DNA of 12,166 nucleotides from Paludibacter sp. UBA5753. GTDB taxonomy: Bacteria > Bacteroidota > Bacteroidia > Bacteroidales > Paludibacteraceae. The stretch is taken from assembly GCA_002427615.1 (NCBI GenBank), contig DIFH01000043.1, positions 1 to 12,166 on the forward strand. The letters run 5' to 3'. Below, one piece after another: positions 1-8,315 of the stretch. Position 1 is the stretch's first letter; each line of letters begins with the position of its first letter. Both the position numbers and the translations under genes were made by a program. A model generated the notes under the pieces. That model was not told where the DNA came from. It did no database searches and saw only the letters and a program-made list of their open reading frames with translations.

Positions 1-17
1 TACTTTTTCAGCAGACC

Positions 18-260
18 TTAATTAACTATACGGTATAAAATCTCGATCAAGTTTAATTCAGGAGAATATGGCGGTAAAAAAAACATCTTTATCTTTCCAT
101 TCTTGTACTTATGTCCTAAACTTTTTCAATTTATGAATGAGACAATTATCAAATATTACCACCATTTTTCTCACTGTTTGATCAACAAAACCATCCATAA
201 AGTCAATTATTTTATTGTATCGAACCTTGATTCAAGCGCTTGAAAAAACAAGTCATTCCT
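18..260 (-). pseudogene. Decayed IS630-family transposase (C-terminal part)
   Basis: Reading the minus strand gives a broken but recognisable DDE transposase end. From ATG at 198 the frame contains the hydrophobic strand and aspartate VVIFDN followed by an IH.LKKF segment, then an in-frame TAA at 111-109. Past an 8-A homopolymer (76-83, plus strand) the frame shifts by one and continues as FLPPYSPELNLIEILYR, the hallmark C-terminal motif of IS630/Tc1-mariner transposases carrying the last catalytic acidic residue. A further stop lies at 20-18. Upstream of the ATG, related-looking sequence with stops reaches about 260. With at least two stops and a frameshift it cannot make an active transposase. 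No terminal inverted repeats could be seen, so the element's limits are unknown and it may continue left of the window. The family call is from motif recognition; the extent is approximate. Confidence 0.8.
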
Positions 261-456
261 GTGAAACATCAAACCAACAACATTTAAAAATTTACCTTTG
301 GCTGCCCTGCCGGTAACAATATGTTATTCCAATAACTTAATCAATACTTTAATTTTATTCGGGTCAATTAAATCAAAGTAATATCTACACAAAAGCGCCG
401 TTCAAAAAAAATAACTAATTTTGTAATCAATAAAAATAAATTTCGTTTACATACTT
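261..456. other. AT-rich intergenic leader, no gene seen
   Basis: No reading frame with protein-like character was found on either strand between the transposase remnant and the endonuclease gene. It holds two matches to the Bacteroidota -7 consensus (293-300 and 416-423) and a small inverted repeat around 312-332. Nothing else is supported. Confidence 0.5.
416..423 (+). promoter_or_regulatory. Candidate -7 element for the endonuclease gene
   Basis: TAATTTTG fits TAnnTTTG. It would place transcription start near 430 and leave a leader of about 27 nt before the ATG at 457. No convincing TTTG -33 element lies 19-21 nt upstream, so this is only half a promoter. TACCTTTG at 293-300 is a second, more distant candidate. 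Confidence 0.4.
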
Positions 457-1506
457 ATGAATTTATCCCGTAGAACAATCAGCATTTATTTCTTTGGTTT
501 ATATACACTCCTCTTTGCCCAGGCTCCGGCCGGTTATTACAATACGGCAGTGGGGAAAAAGGATGCTGAACTGAAAACTGCTTTGCATACAATAATAAAA
601 GACCATACAATGCTGGAGTATTATAGTTCAAGCACTTCGTTTCAAAAAACCGACTGGCATCCCGATGGGTATTTTTGGGATATGTATTCCAACAATAAAC
701 GCACAAGATGGTCGGGCATGAATCGCGAACATAACTTACCCAAAAGCTGGTGGAGTACCAATCCCGAAACAACAATAGCTTATACCGATTTGCATAACCT
801 TTACCCATCGGATGCGACAGCCAATACTGCCAAATCAAATTATCCGTTGGGCGTTGTGGGTGGAACGCCGACATTTTCAAATGGCGTTGTCAAAGTCGGA
901 TCCAACTCTTATCCGGGATATTCGGGAACAGTTTTCGAACCGGCAAATGAATATAAAGGCGATTTTGCCCGTGATTATATGTATGTGGTTACCTGTTACG
1001 AGGATTATGCAAATAACTGGCGAAGCCTGGGAACAGCAAGTATGCTTTACAATGGAGTAACCTATCCTGTGTTTCGTCCTTATGCGGTGAATCTGTTACT
1101 CGAATGGAGCCGTAACGACCCGGTAAGCGACAAGGAAATCAATCGGAATAATGCTGTTTACGAACTTCAGGGGAACCGTAATCCTTTTATCGATTTTCCA
1201 TCGCTGACCGAGTATATCTGGGGTAAATACAAAGGCGAATCGTGGCCGGGGGATGATTCCCAGCCCGAAACCGATGCCACATTTTATTGGAGTTATAATG
1301 CTGCGGATAAGACCCTTTTTGTAAAAGTAAACCAGCCCGAAACCACAACCTATTCTATTTATTCCATCAGTGGGGTTCTGCTAAAAACTGCTGACCAAAT
1401 CAACAGCAACTCAAAAATTGAGGTATCAACCTTGGACAAAGGAATGTATATCGTGAAATTTTATTCGGGAACAAAACGTAAAACCGGTAAGTTTGTCGTA
1501 AATTAA
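457..1506 (+). CDS. Secreted endonuclease I family nuclease with T9SS sorting domain
   Basis: This is an exported nuclease of the Endonuclease_1 family (PF04231; relatives are EndA/Vvn, His-Me finger enzymes that cut DNA, sometimes RNA, with a divalent metal). The first ~23 residues form a signal peptide ending near FAQ/APAG. The core shows NREHNLPKSWW at residues 89-99, with His92 the likely general base, then DLHNLYPSD at 111-119 and NTAKSNYPLG at 123-132, whose Asn matches the metal-binding asparagine of the family. Residues ~270-349 form a type IX secretion C-terminal domain (YSISG, then KGMYIVKFYSG and a terminal KFVVN). The protein therefore probably crosses the inner membrane by Sec and the outer membrane by T9SS, ending cell-bound or released. 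ATG 457 is chosen because it gives the complete signal peptide. It is monocistronic, and the likely role is degradation of extracellular DNA, which is inference. Confidence 0.9.
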   Translation: MNLSRRTISIYFFGLYTLLFAQAPAGYYNTAVGKKDAELKTALHTIIKDHTMLEYYSSSTSFQKTDWHPDGYFWDMYSNNKRTRWSGMNREHNLPKSWWSTNPETTIAYTDLHNLYPSDATANTAKSNYPLGVVGGTPTFSNGVVKVGSNSYPGYSGTVFEPANEYKGDFARDYMYVVTCYEDYANNWRSLGTASMLYNGVTYPVFRPYAVNLLLEWSRNDPVSDKEINRNNAVYELQGNRNPFIDFPSLTEYIWGKYKGESWPGDDSQPETDATFYWSYNAADKTLFVKVNQPETTTYSIYSISGVLLKTADQINSNSKIEVSTLDKGMYIVKFYSGTKRKTGKFVVN

Positions 1507-1508
1507 AA

Positions 1509-1543
1509 GAAACAATCGTTTCAGCATTGAAAGCAATTGTTTT
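1509..1543 (+). terminator. Weak hairpin downstream of the endonuclease gene
   Basis: AAACAAT (1510-1516) pairs with ATTGTTT (1536-1542), with an inner TTTC/GAAA pairing across a small internal loop. The stem is AT-rich and followed only by a short T run, so it would be an inefficient terminator at best. Confidence 0.3.
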
Positions 1544-1626
1544 GTCAATTATACAAACTATTTTACAGGATATTTGTTACTTAAATATATTGAAAATTAG
1601 TATTATACAACTTTAAATTTAATGTT

Positions 1627-2913
1627 ATGGAACTTTCTGACGCCTTCAAACTAAAGTTTCCGACTTATTTTTTTGTCGTGTTGTTCACATTTATATGTTC
1701 AGGCACGCAACTCCAAGCATCTGTTGCCGACAAACCGGATTCTTACATCGAATACAAAGGATTTGTTACCGATAAAGTAACGGGAAAGCCTTTGCCTTTC
1801 ACCAATATCTTGCTCATCGAAACCAATATGTCCACGGTTTCCAATAGCGAGGGTGAGTTTTCTATCAAGATTTCCGATACCGTTACCAATGGAAAACTCT
1901 CTGTTCGTTTTATGGGTTATAAAAACCGGACGATTTTGTTGTCTGATTTAAAAAATGAAAAAAACAAGATAGAATTAGAACCTATCGCCGTTGAATTGCC
2001 CGAAGTAAGCGTTATCTCGAAAGATGCCGAATCGCTTGTGCAGGCTATGATGGAGAAAAAAGCCCAAAACTATTCTGTTGAAGAAATGCAAATGACGGCG
2101 TTTTACCGCGAAACCATAAAAAAGAACAGATCCTATGCGTCTTTGTCGGAGGCTGTCGTGGATATTTATAAACAGTCGTACACCTCATACAAGCCGGATG
2201 TGGTGAAGATGTACAAAGCGCGCAAAAGAACCGATTATTCTAAAGTGGATACCTTGATATTCAAATTAATGGGAGGCCCGTTCAACACATTGTATCTGGA
2301 CTTAATGAAACATCCCGATATGATTTTTACCGACGATATGATAAAAAACTACGAGTTCCGTTTCGATCGTTCAACGCGTATGGATAACCGGTTGATTTAT
2401 GTAGTTGATTTTATTCAGAATAAGGATTATATTGAACCGCTTTATTATGGAAAATTGTATATCGATGCACAAACATTGGCTTTGAAAAGCGCCGTTTTCA
2501 AACTGAATATTGAAGATAAGGAAGCTTCGAGCCGGATGTTTATTATTAAAAAACCGCTGAATGCCAAGGTTTATCCTGTTGAGGTCAATTATCGGATTGA
2601 CTATATAGAAAAAGATGGGAAATGGTATTACGGTTATGGTCGAATCGAACTCGGGCTGCGTATCAACTGGAAAAGAAAGCTATTTAATACGACTTATTTT
2701 TCGACCATCGAAATGGCAGTTACCGATTGGGAAAAAGCCGATGATGGAAAACCTCAAAGAAAAGATCGTTTGCGCCCTTCGGTCATTGTAAGCGATGCAG
2801 CCAGTGGTTTCTCCGATCCCGATTTCTGGGGCGAATTCAACGTGATCGAACCTGAAAAATCAATCGAAACTGCAATTAAAAAAATTCAGAAACAGTTGGA
2901 GAAGAAAAAATAA
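1627..2913 (+). CDS. Exported protein with carboxypeptidase-regulatory-like domain
   Basis: The N-terminus has a hydrophobic stretch (residues ~11-25) and a plausible signal-peptidase site near LQA/SVADK, so the protein is probably exported; it lacks a lipobox. Residues ~43-130 match the CarboxypepD_reg-like beta-sandwich (PF13715 type): YKGFVTDKVTGKPLPFTNI, then a SNSEGEFSI turn and VRFMGYKNR, as seen at the N-termini of SusC-like receptors and many Bacteroidota envelope proteins. The remaining ~300 residues are mixed alpha/beta with many aromatic and charged residues and a lysine-rich tail. They show no TonB-plug or barrel pattern that I recognise, so the function is unknown. ATG 1627 is the only Met start that retains the signal peptide. 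The gene ends 4 nt before the helicase-nuclease gene, so the two are probably co-transcribed. A near-consensus -7 (GATATTTG, 1569-1576) lies upstream. Confidence 0.8.
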   Translation: MELSDAFKLKFPTYFFVVLFTFICSGTQLQASVADKPDSYIEYKGFVTDKVTGKPLPFTNILLIETNMSTVSNSEGEFSIKISDTVTNGKLSVRFMGYKNRTILLSDLKNEKNKIELEPIAVELPEVSVISKDAESLVQAMMEKKAQNYSVEEMQMTAFYRETIKKNRSYASLSEAVVDIYKQSYTSYKPDVVKMYKARKRTDYSKVDTLIFKLMGGPFNTLYLDLMKHPDMIFTDDMIKNYEFRFDRSTRMDNRLIYVVDFIQNKDYIEPLYYGKLYIDAQTLALKSAVFKLNIEDKEASSRMFIIKKPLNAKVYPVEVNYRIDYIEKDGKWYYGYGRIELGLRINWKRKLFNTTYFSTIEMAVTDWEKADDGKPQRKDRLRPSVIVSDAASGFSDPDFWGEFNVIEPEKSIETAIKKIQKQLEKKK

Positions 2914-2917
2914 TTTA

Positions 2918-5900
2918 ATGCTCAACATCTATCGCGCTTCTGCCGGTTCAGGCAAGACGTACCGGCTTACACAGGATTATATTCACTTGCTTTTCGACCC
3001 GCAACGGGAGCGGGTGCATCGTCGTATTATGGCGGTAACATTTACCAATAAAGCCACCGACGAGATGAAAACACGGATACTGAAGGAGTTGTACGCGTTG
3101 TCGCAAGGCGAAGAATCAAACTACCGCACAGGTTTAATGGCAGAATTCCACATGGACGAAGAAGCGATTAATCGCAAGGCTAAACATATTCTCACCACCA
3201 TTCTGCACGATTATTCATCCTTTTCCATCAGTACCATCGACCGTTTTTTTCAACAGGTTATTCGCTCATTTGCCCGCGAAATTGGTGTGCATGGCGGTTA
3301 CAACCTCGAACTGGATAACGAAAGCACCTTACAACAATCGGTCGATAATTTGTTTCTCGATTTGTCGAAAGATGAAAACAAACAGTTGCTTAACTGGTTG
3401 ACCCAATTTGCCGAGGAACGCATCGAACAATCCGAAAACTGGAATCCGCGCCGGAGCATCGAGGATTTAGGACAGGAAATTTTCAAGGAAAGTTATCAGT
3501 ACAAAGCCGAAGACACCAACCGAAAGCTTCACAACCGCGAATTTCTACAAAATTATCGCGCCAAACTCCGGAAAATTGAAAACGATTTTGAGGAAAAAGT
3601 AAAAACAGCAGCTCAGAACGGATTGACTATCATGGCGAAATACGGCTTGAAACACGAAGATTTTTCATATTCAACTACCAAAACTTTCGATAAACTTATA
3701 AAAGGAGAATACGAAATAGGAAAACGCTTTGTGAGTTATGCCGACGACGTAAACAATTGTTATTCGAAAGCTAAACCGCAAAACATAAAAAATGCCATTG
3801 AGAGCGCTTATGACGATGGGTTGCAATCGAGCATAAAGGAAATCATTCGTTTGCTGCAAGAAGAAATCGTGCTTTACAATTCGGCTGAAATTGTACAAAA
3901 ACACATCAATACGCTTGGTATTTTGTCCGACCTGGCATTGCAAATCAAAAAACTGACCGAAGAGCAAAACTCCATGCTTATCTCGGATGCCAACATGTTG
4001 CTCAATCGCATTATCGACAACAGCGAAACGCCTTTTATATACGAAAAAACCGGCATTCATATCGACCATTTTATGATTGATGAGTTTCAGGACACGTCCA
4101 CTTTGCAATGGAAAAACTTTTATCCGTTAGTTTCCAACAGTTTATCGTCCGGAAAATTCAACCTCGTGGTGGGCGATGTAAAACAAAGCATCTACCGGTG
4201 GCGAAATTCCGACTGGAAATTGCTCGACGAACAAATCATGCACGATTTTCGTCCCGAACAATTACACGAAGAAAATCTGGACACCAACTGGCGCAGCGAT
4301 CGGAATATCATTGAATTTAACAACGAATTTTTCCGTTGTGCGGCCACTTTGCTCCAACAAAAACTGAACGAGAGTCTTCTGCCTGTTTTGCCGGTTTATC
4401 CTTCACTGCAAAGCCTGACGCATCGTATCGAACACGCTTACGGACAATTGCATCAGGAAATTTCGCAAAGAGCCGGAAGTGGATATGTAAATGTGTCGTT
4501 TATCCCGCGCGACGAAAACGAAGATGGTTGGAAAGCCGAAAGCCTGAATCGGTTGCCTGCTTTGCTCGAAAATTTGCAAAGTCGCGGTTATCGCCCGGGC
4601 GATGTGGCTATTTTGGTAAAAAGAAATGAAGATGCCCAGGATGTGATTCGTAAACTACTGACCTATAAAACTTCGCCTGAGGCAAAACCAGGTTTCAGCT
4701 ACGATATTATGGGTAACGAAGGCTTGATGATTGCTTCGGCCGCTTCGGTGCGTTTTGTGCTCGGCATTTTGCGGCTACTGGTCAATCCGGACGACAGTAT
4801 TCAGCAAACCGTAGTTGGTTACGAGTATGCCCGCGCTTGCCTCAATTTGCCCGCAAACGAAGCTTTGAACGCCTGTTTCGCGGGATCGAGAACCGGCAAT
4901 GAGTTTTCGACGCTTTTTACCAAAGCAGAAAACGAAAAACTCAAGGCGATTAAAAACAGTTCGCTTTACGATATGGTGGAGCAAATCGTGAGTTTGTTCA
5001 ACGTGGGTTTGTGGAACAATGAAGCGGTTTTTATACAGGCATTTCAGGATGTGGTTTTCAAATTCACTTCAGGAAAAACCGCCGATTTATACAGTTTTCT
5101 GAAATGGTGGGATAAAAGCGGTGTAAAACAATGCATTTCTACGCCAGAGAATCCCGATGCTTTTCGCATTATGACCATTCACAAGTCAAAAGGGCTGGAT
5201 TTCAAGGTTGTGATTATTCCTTTTTGCGAATGGGAAGTCGATAAAAAATCGGGCTATTTCAAAAATGTACTTTGGTGCGAACCGAAAACAGCGCCTTTCA
5301 GCGAACTGCCTTTATTGCCGGTGGAATACAGTGCAAAATTGGGGCAATCTATTTTTGCCGAAAACTATTTCGATGAGTTGATGCATCAGTTTATCGACAA
5401 TCTTAACGTGGCTTATGTAGCTTTTACACGGGCAAAACATGAGTTGATTTGTGTTGCTCCCATTCCGAAAAGCGAGCCCGAAAGTGTGGAGAAAATCAAT
5501 TCGCTTGCCGGCTTATTGCTTTATAGTTTTCAAAATAGCATTGAAAATCACGCAGAAATAAATCTGACAGAAAATTTCAATCAAGAAAACCAGATTTATA
5601 AGCTGGGCGATCCAACCACTTACACCTATCCCGAATCAAAAACGGATGACAGCAACGAAAAACTCGAAAATTATCCATCTGTCAGCAGTGCGAACCGGTT
5701 GCAAATCCGCCATCAAAGCCTGAATTATTGGCTCGAAAGCCAGAACCTGACCGATAGCCGGTTAAATTATGGTATTATCATGCACGATATTCTGCGTAAT
5801 ATTACCCGCAAATCCGACCAATCGAAAGCCATCCATGAAATGATTAGCGAAGGACGCATCAACGAAAATGAAAGCAAAACCATTATAAGGGAAATGGAAA

Positions 5901-6181
5901 AGTTTTGGGCTTTACCTGAAACATCGGACTGGTTTGCCGACGATGTACGCGTACTGAACGAAGCCACCATTCTCACTCCAACCGGCGATTTGTATCGCCC
6001 CGACCGCGTCGTGTTTCGTAACAAGCAAGCCATAGTGGTTGATTATAAATTCGGCGATAAGGAAAATGATAGCTATTTACAGCAAGTAAAACAATACATG
6101 GAATTGATAACCGGAATGGGTTACGAGGTGAGTGGATATGTTTGTTACGTGAGTCTGGAGAAAGTTGTTGGAGTTAAATAA
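2918..6181 (+). CDS. addA: AddA/RecB-like UvrD-family helicase-nuclease
   Basis: A 1087-residue superfamily 1 DNA helicase with a C-terminal nuclease, expected to unwind and resect double-strand breaks ahead of RecA loading. Motifs in order: Walker A ASAGSGKT (7-14), motif Ia VTFTNKA (40-46), Walker B DEFQD (388-392), motif III GDVKQSIYRWR (419-429), motif IV-like NWRSDRNI, motif V IHKSKGLDF (754-762), and motif VI VAFTRAKHEL (834-843). The end carries a PD-(D/E)XK RecB-type nuclease: His956 (MHDIL), Asp1029 (RPDRVV) and Asp1042-x-Lys1044 (VVDYKFG), then a QxxxY-like QVKQYMEL. All catalytic positions look intact. The long spacer between Ia and II and the total length fit AddA/RecB rather than UvrD or Rep. 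No addB-like partner adjoins it; the next gene is asparaginase. ATG 2918 puts Walker A at residue 10, as usual, and no Shine-Dalgarno site is apparent. The exact subfamily (AddA versus a stand-alone Bacteroidota RecB-like protein) is uncertain. Confidence 0.88.
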   Translation: MLNIYRASAGSGKTYRLTQDYIHLLFDPQRERVHRRIMAVTFTNKATDEMKTRILKELYALSQGEESNYRTGLMAEFHMDEEAINRKAKHILTTILHDYSSFSISTIDRFFQQVIRSFAREIGVHGGYNLELDNESTLQQSVDNLFLDLSKDENKQLLNWLTQFAEERIEQSENWNPRRSIEDLGQEIFKESYQYKAEDTNRKLHNREFLQNYRAKLRKIENDFEEKVKTAAQNGLTIMAKYGLKHEDFSYSTTKTFDKLIKGEYEIGKRFVSYADDVNNCYSKAKPQNIKNAIESAYDDGLQSSIKEIIRLLQEEIVLYNSAEIVQKHINTLGILSDLALQIKKLTEEQNSMLISDANMLLNRIIDNSETPFIYEKTGIHIDHFMIDEFQDTSTLQWKNFYPLVSNSLSSGKFNLVVGDVKQSIYRWRNSDWKLLDEQIMHDFRPEQLHEENLDTNWRSDRNIIEFNNEFFRCAATLLQQKLNESLLPVLPVYPSLQSLTHRIEHAYGQLHQEISQRAGSGYVNVSFIPRDENEDGWKAESLNRLPALLENLQSRGYRPGDVAILVKRNEDAQDVIRKLLTYKTSPEAKPGFSYDIMGNEGLMIASAASVRFVLGILRLLVNPDDSIQQTVVGYEYARACLNLPANEALNACFAGSRTGNEFSTLFTKAENEKLKAIKNSSLYDMVEQIVSLFNVGLWNNEAVFIQAFQDVVFKFTSGKTADLYSFLKWWDKSGVKQCISTPENPDAFRIMTIHKSKGLDFKVVIIPFCEWEVDKKSGYFKNVLWCEPKTAPFSELPLLPVEYSAKLGQSIFAENYFDELMHQFIDNLNVAYVAFTRAKHELICVAPIPKSEPESVEKINSLAGLLLYSFQNSIENHAEINLTENFNQENQIYKLGDPTTYTYPESKTDDSNEKLENYPSVSSANRLQIRHQSLNYWLESQNLTDSRLNYGIIMHDILRNITRKSDQSKAIHEMISEGRINENESKTIIREMEKFWALPETSDWFADDVRVLNEATILTPTGDLYRPDRVVFRNKQAIVVDYKFGDKENDSYLQQVKQYMELITGMGYEVSGYVCYVSLEKVVGVK

Positions 6182-6203
6182 TAAAAAACCATAGATCCTC
6201 GTC

Positions 6204-6234
6204 AAAATAAAATACACGGAATTTTATCTTTTTT
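6204..6234 (+). terminator. Candidate terminator after addA
   Basis: ATAAAAT (6207-6213) pairs with ATTTTAT (6221-6227) across a 7-nt loop, followed by CTTTTTT. The stem has no G-C pair, so it is weak, but the T tract and its position 25 nt past the stop codon fit. Confidence 0.4.
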
Positions 6235-6350
6235 CTTTCTAAAACATCGGTTATTGTCTATTTTCATTCCAAAAAGTAAGTTTATTTGGCAAATTTAAGT
6301 TTTAAACAAACAAAATGTCATTTTGTGAGCAATTTATAGAATTTTTACAC

Positions 6351-6358
6351 TATCTTTG
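6351..6358 (+). promoter_or_regulatory. -7 element of the asparaginase gene
   Basis: TATCTTTG is an exact match to TAnnTTTG. A TTTG lies upstream at 6322-6325, but the 25-nt spacing is longer than the usual 19-21. Transcription would start near 6365, which helps place the translation start downstream at GTG 6383 and rules out the earlier TTG at 6356 that sits inside this element. Confidence 0.6.
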
Positions 6359-6382
6359 TGCTTCATTTTTTATATTTTGAAC

Positions 6383-7417
6383 GTGGAAAAAGAAAGTGCT
6401 GTATTATTGCTATTTACCGGAGGAACTATCAGTATGTCAGAGGATCCGGCTACAGGCGCTTTACGTCCCATCGAGTTTGACCGACTTCAAGAATATTTGC
6501 CCGAACTTAAACAAACGGGAGTACGAATTAAAAGCATCCCTTTTTTACCACTTATCGATTCGTCGGATATACAACCCGATACCTGGGAAAAAATAGCGTT
6601 GGCTATTCAGGAAAACTACGACGATTTTGATGGTTTTGTGGTGTTACATGGAACCGATACAATGGCTCACACTGCATCGGCATTGAGTTTCATGTTCGAG
6701 AATCTTTCCAAACCGGTAATCCTTACAGGCGCCCAGCTACCTATTGGCATGATGCGTTCCGATGCCAAGGAAAACTTATTGACCTCCATAGAAATAGCCT
6801 CGGCCAAAGAAAACGGACATGCCATTGTTCCGGAAGTTTGTATCTTTTTCGAAGATACGCTATTCCGTGGCAACCGCACTACCAAGAAAAATGCGGAGCA
6901 CTTCAGCGCTTTTAATTCATACAATTATCCTCCGTTGGCTAAGGCCGGAGTCCATATCAAGTTTTTCCGTTCGTACATTCATTATCCCGAGCCCGGAACA
7001 AAGCTGCGTGTTCGAACAAAAATAGATCAAAATATTGCTATTTTAAAGATTTTCCCGGGAATTACTCAACTGACTGTTCATGCCATTTTGAATATTCCCG
7101 AGCTTAAAGCCGTTGTGCTTGAAAGCTTCGGAGCAGGAAATGCGCCACGTCATGCCTGGTTTTATAACGAATTGAAAAATGCTACCGAACGTGGGATACT
7201 GATTGTAAATAAAAGCCAATGTAGCACGGGTACCGTTGAAATGGGACGTTACGAAACCAGTTTAAATCTGATGAATGCCGGACTGATCAGTGGTTACGAT
7301 TGCACCACAGAGGCGATTGTTGCCAAATTAATGTATTTGCTCGGCGAATACGAATCGTTGGATGAAGTAAAACATAAATTGAGTATCAGTATGTGCGGAG
7401 AAATGACGATAAGCTAA
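6383..7417 (+). CDS. ansA: Type I L-asparaginase
   Basis: Hydrolyses L-asparagine to aspartate and ammonia in the cytoplasm; there is no signal peptide, and the sequence follows the type I pattern rather than the periplasmic type II. The N-terminal strand leads into TGGTISM with nucleophile Thr12. The second catalytic cluster is HGTDTM (89-94; Thr91, Asp92), followed by LTGAQLPIG and SDAKENL with Lys129. The length of 344 residues fits the family. The frame is open back to a TTG at 6356, but that codon overlaps the -7 promoter box; GTG 6383 leaves an ~18-nt leader and begins right at the conserved first strand, so I take it as the start (TTG 6377 is the alternative). The gene stands alone in its transcript and converges with the S1/P1 nuclease gene. 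It probably supplies aspartate and nitrogen. Confidence 0.92.
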   Translation: MEKESAVLLLFTGGTISMSEDPATGALRPIEFDRLQEYLPELKQTGVRIKSIPFLPLIDSSDIQPDTWEKIALAIQENYDDFDGFVVLHGTDTMAHTASALSFMFENLSKPVILTGAQLPIGMMRSDAKENLLTSIEIASAKENGHAIVPEVCIFFEDTLFRGNRTTKKNAEHFSAFNSYNYPPLAKAGVHIKFFRSYIHYPEPGTKLRVRTKIDQNIAILKIFPGITQLTVHAILNIPELKAVVLESFGAGNAPRHAWFYNELKNATERGILIVNKSQCSTGTVEMGRYETSLNLMNAGLISGYDCTTEAIVAKLMYLLGEYESLDEVKHKLSISMCGEMTIS

Positions 7418-7445
7418 ATCTGCTTTTAAATAACCATCAAACAAA

Positions 7446-7474
7446 AACGCTTTCCCATTACCACGGAAAGCGTT
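7446..7474. terminator. Bidirectional terminator between convergent genes
   Basis: A perfect 10-bp stem, AACGCTTTCC against GGAAAGCGTT, with a 9-nt loop. On the plus strand it is followed by CTTTGTTATTTG; on the minus strand by TTTTTGT. It lies 28 nt past the asparaginase stop and 5 nt past the minus-strand nuclease stop, so it can serve both. Confidence 0.85.
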
Positions 7475-7479
7475 CTTTG

Positions 7480-8256
7480 TTATTTGTAAATTTCGTTGAG
7501 TAAATTGGCCAGTTGAATTCCACCGCGATAAAGCATTTCGTCAAGATCGCCGGCGAAACGATAAACATAGTGGTAATTGTTGGCGTCCGATTTATCGTAC
7601 GCGTAAATAGCATTACGAACCAAATACGCAGCTTCTACCGATTGCAGCACCGTGAATTTTTGAAATTCCTCATTTCGCGGCTTGAATTTGTCCTGCAAAT
7701 AGACACTGAATTCTGTGTATGACATGTTTTTACTTTCGGTAATTTGTCCATCCCACACCGCATGTACATTGGTTTTTTTACCGAACCAGTTCATTTCCAC
7801 TTTATTCCCGCCCAAATCTTCGGCACGCCCCAAATGCATCGGTTGGTGTAAATCGCCTGTAAAATGAACCAAAAACTTCAAAGCTTCGGCATCCGAAGGG
7901 TTTTTCTTTAAACGATCGGTCATCAAATTTATGGCATAAAACAAATGTTCCCCCTCGGCGGTCGGATTCTCGAGCAAATGTTTCAAGTCCTCCGTTGTCA
8001 TGCTGTCCTTCAGATTCTGATAATGCCATTTGTAGCTGTAATCATAGTTTTTATCGCTTCGTACCTCATCAGCCCAGGTTGCCTGATATATAATACCATG
8101 TTTACCAAGCGCTTTATCACATTGTTTGCGCGCTTTGTTTGTGAGATGTTGATAGGCAATGTTTGCCATGATCCGATGCCCGACAGCATCGTAAGCCGAA
8201 GCAAAAAGGGTAATCCAAAGTAAACTTAAAGTAAGTATGTTCTTTCTCAATTTCAT
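7480..8256 (-). CDS. Secreted S1/P1-type zinc nuclease
   Basis: An exported single-strand nuclease/3'-nucleotidase of the S1/P1 family (PF02265), a trinuclear zinc phosphodiesterase fold. The start is placed at ATG 8256, where MKLRKN opens a normal signal peptide ending ASA/YDAVGHR; the frame is open to 8295, but the 13 extra residues would put an AT-rich, non-signal segment in front. Metal ligands are recognisable in order: His27, Asp63 (WADEVR), His78 (KWHYQN), His131, Asp135 and His141 (HFTGDLHQPMH), and His165 and Asp169 (VHAVWD). The first mature residue, normally Trp whose backbone binds zinc, appears to be Tyr22. At 258 residues it fits bacterial members. It should act in the periplasm or outside the cell on RNA and single-stranded DNA, probably for nutrient recovery. 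It ends at the bidirectional terminator shared with asparaginase. No clear TAnnTTTG was found upstream. Confidence 0.9.
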   Translation of the reverse strand: MKLRKNILTLSLLWITLFASAYDAVGHRIMANIAYQHLTNKARKQCDKALGKHGIIYQATWADEVRSDKNYDYSYKWHYQNLKDSMTTEDLKHLLENPTAEGEHLFYAINLMTDRLKKNPSDAEALKFLVHFTGDLHQPMHLGRAEDLGGNKVEMNWFGKKTNVHAVWDGQITESKNMSYTEFSVYLQDKFKPRNEEFQKFTVLQSVEAAYLVRNAIYAYDKSDANNYHYVYRFAGDLDEMLYRGGIQLANLLNEIYK

Positions 8257-8315
8257 AATAAATATTTTTAATTCAATTAAAATGATTATCCGCAATGTGT
8301 ACCAATTTATATTTC

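Noticed and set aside
293..300. TACCTTTG as the main promoter of the endonuclease gene
   Set aside because: It matches the -7 consensus but would give a leader of about 150 nt and has no -33 partner; TAATTTTG at 416-423 is better placed.
437..445. TAAATTTCG as a -7 box
   Set aside because: One mismatch to consensus, and it would put transcription start essentially on the ATG.
479..880. 133-codon minus-strand frame inside the endonuclease gene
   Set aside because: It lies opposite a gene with clear catalytic motifs and its translation is low-complexity in pattern with no domain; a shadow frame.
3671..4108. 145-codon minus-strand frame inside addA
   Set aside because: Opposite the helicase gene between motifs Ia and II; no domain, start context or promoter, so it is a shadow.
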